A DNA stretch of 7,570 nt from Chromatiaceae bacterium. GTDB taxonomy: Bacteria > Pseudomonadota > Gammaproteobacteria > Chromatiales > Chromatiaceae. A program made the position numbers and the translations under genes. Numbering within the stretch: position 1 is the first letter of the stretch; each line of letters begins with the position of its first letter. The notes under the pieces are model-generated. The model was not told where the DNA came from, ran no database searches, and saw only the letters and a program-made list of their open reading frames with translations. This document shows positions 6,220 to 7,570 of the stretch, one piece after another. The stretch lies in NCBI GenBank assembly GCA_016880695.1, contig JAEHCY010000063.1, positions 1-7,570 on the forward strand. Direction: 5' to 3'.

Positions 6220-7570
6220 ATGAAAACCACCCATAACCTTGATGGCACTCTCGCTGCCATAGCACTGGCAACCATCGCCATGGCACAAACCGGCGGCGCT
6301 GCGGCCCTAGGCCGCTCGGACGAAGTACTTGACGCGTTGGAATGGGCACAGCACGTGCCCGGTGAGGTCCTGGTGCAATTCGCCCCAGGGGCAACCAAGG
6401 TACAGCGGGACGCTGCGCGCGGCCGGATTCGTGCCGAGCAGGAGGAGCTTATCCTCGGCGAGGACCAGCGCAATGACGGCGGCGGCGATCTCGAGCTGCT
6501 GCGCCTTCCGCCTGGACTGGCGATTGCGGATGCGGTACGCGGCCTGAAGGGGAACCCTGCGGTCGAATTCGCCGAGCCGAACTGGGTCTACCACCACCAG
6601 GCGACCTCAAACGACACCTATTACTCCAACGGCTCGCTGTGGGGCCTGTACGGCGACGGCTCGTCGCCCGCCAACCAGTACGGTAGCCAGGCGGCCGAGG
6701 CCTGGGCAGCCGAAAAGACCGACTGCGGATCGGTCTGGGTTGGCATCATCGACGAAGGCTACATGTACACCCATGATGACCTGGCCTCCAACGCGGGAAA
6801 GAACCCAGGCGAGATCGCGGACAACGGCAAAGACGACGACGGCAACGGCTACGTGGATGACGTCTACGGCTGGGACTTCGCCGGCAACAACAACACCGTT
6901 TTCGATGGCAGCCAAGACGACCACGGCACGCACGTAGCGGGGACCATCGGCGCCGTCGGTGGCAACGGCAAGGGTGTGGCCGGGGTGTGCTGGAGTGTCA
7001 AGCTGATCAACGCCAAGTTCCTCGGCACCAACGGTGGGACCACGGCGAATGCGATCAAGGCGGTGGACTACATGACCGATCTCAAGACTCGCCACCGCCT
7101 CAACCTGGTGGCCACCAACAACTCCTGGGGCGGCGGCGGCTTCTCGCAGGGATTGCAGGACGCCATCGAGCGCGCTAACAGGGCCAACATCCTCTTCATC
7201 GCCGCGGCGGGAAACGGCGGTTTAGATGGGGTAGGCGACAACAACGACACCACCGCCAACTATCCCTCGAACTACCCCAACGCCACCATCATCGCGGTGG
7301 CCTCGATCACCAGCGCCGGCGCCTTGTCGAGCTTCTCGAACTACGGCTCGAGCACGGTCGAGCTGGGTGCCCCCGGCTCTGGGATCTGGTCGACGGTGCC
7401 GAAGAGCTCCAAGGGCAAGATCGTCTCGGCCTACGCCAGCTATAGCGGCACCTCGATGGCCACGCCGCACGTGACTGGCGCGGCGGCGCTCTACGCCGCA
7501 ACGCATCCGGGCGCCACGGCGGCAGATGTCAAGAGCGCGATCCTCAACTCGGCGGTGCCCACCGCCTCGC
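6220..7570 (+). CDS. Exported subtilisin-family (S8) serine protease, 3' end cut by window
   Basis: The first 450 codons of a secreted endopeptidase are present. The ATG at 6220 has GAGGA (6207-6211) eight bases upstream. Residues 1-29 look like a signal peptide (Lys2, hydrophobic LAAIALATIAMA, end GGAAA). A propeptide of about 95 residues follows (VPGEVLVQFAPGA to VEFAEPNWVYH), as in inhibitor-I9-type pro-regions. The catalytic domain has Asp178 (VGIIDEG), His235 (DDHGTHVAGT), oxyanion Asn332 (AAAGNGG) and Ser412 (SGTSMATPH), so it appears active. The Asp/Asn-rich loop at 201-214 (NGKDDDGNGYVDD) is a likely calcium site. Cys169 and Cys257 are the only cysteines seen and could form a disulfide. 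The catalytic domain is nearly complete at the edge; any C-terminal domains lie outside. No neighbour suggests its substrate. Confidence 0.93.
   Translation, partial: MKTTHNLDGTLAAIALATIAMAQTGGAAALGRSDEVLDALEWAQHVPGEVLVQFAPGATKVQRDAARGRIRAEQEELILGEDQRNDGGGDLELLRLPPGLAIADAVRGLKGNPAVEFAEPNWVYHHQATSNDTYYSNGSLWGLYGDGSSPANQYGSQAAEAWAAEKTDCGSVWVGIIDEGYMYTHDDLASNAGKNPGEIADNGKDDDGNGYVDDVYGWDFAGNNNTVFDGSQDDHGTHVAGTIGAVGGNGKGVAGVCWSVKLINAKFLGTNGGTTANAIKAVDYMTDLKTRHRLNLVATNNSWGGGGFSQGLQDAIERANRANILFIAAAGNGGLDGVGDNNDTTANYPSNYPNATIIAVASITSAGALSSFSNYGSSTVELGAPGSGIWSTVPKSSKGKIVSAYASYSGTSMATPHVTGAAALYAATHPGATAADVKSAILNSAVPTAS

Noticed and set aside
5709..6236. + strand open frame of 175 codons ending inside the subtilase start
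   Set aside because: It has no recognisable domain, overlaps the subtilase start, and covers the antitoxin frame on the other strand, which does show a clear family pattern.

Overview
The window is GC-rich and densely coded, and every intact gene lies on the + strand. The gene content fits a proteobacterium: a class A small heat-shock protein of the IbpA type, a DegQ-like periplasmic protease, a TVP38/oxidoreductase fusion and ArsM. The IbpA N-terminus closely resembles enterobacterial IbpA, so a gammaproteobacterium (for example a Chromatiales-like lineage) is the best guess. That assignment is inference from protein style, not from a marker gene.

Layout, left to right. (1) 27-610: an ibpA-like gene with a sigma-32-like promoter and a 5' leader that folds into three consecutive hairpins. 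The last hairpin traps the ribosome binding site in a UUGCU/GAGGG pairing with an opposed G-G, which is the signature of a ROSE-type RNA thermometer. A perfect 13-bp inverted repeat follows the gene. (2) 747-2123: a periplasmic HtrA/DegQ-type serine protease with a signal peptide, a complete catalytic triad and two PDZ domains. (3) 2235-5514: a probable two-gene unit. The first gene encodes a membrane TVP38/TMEM64 (VTT, DedA-like) domain fused to a flavin disulfide oxidoreductase. The second is an ArsM-type arsenite methyltransferase with all the expected arsenic-binding cysteines. (4) 5515-6219: a 705-bp stretch without an intact gene. On the - strand it carries a ribbon-helix-helix antitoxin reading frame with no usable start codon, followed by a frameshifted and internally deleted PIN-domain toxin, so it looks like a decayed toxin-antitoxin module. 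(5) 6220 to the right edge: the first 450 codons of an exported subtilisin-family (S8) protease with an N-terminal propeptide; the gene runs off the window.

The first two genes are both protein-quality-control functions, one a cytoplasmic holdase and one a periplasmic protease/chaperone. The fusion and ArsM plausibly work together on arsenic, with the oxidoreductase or its membrane domain supporting methylation or handling of methylated arsenicals. No clearly new system is visible. The best leads are the RNA thermometer, the substrate of the fusion oxidoreductase (its usual catalytic His is a Tyr and it lacks the MerA C-terminal cysteines), and the broken toxin-antitoxin remnant.
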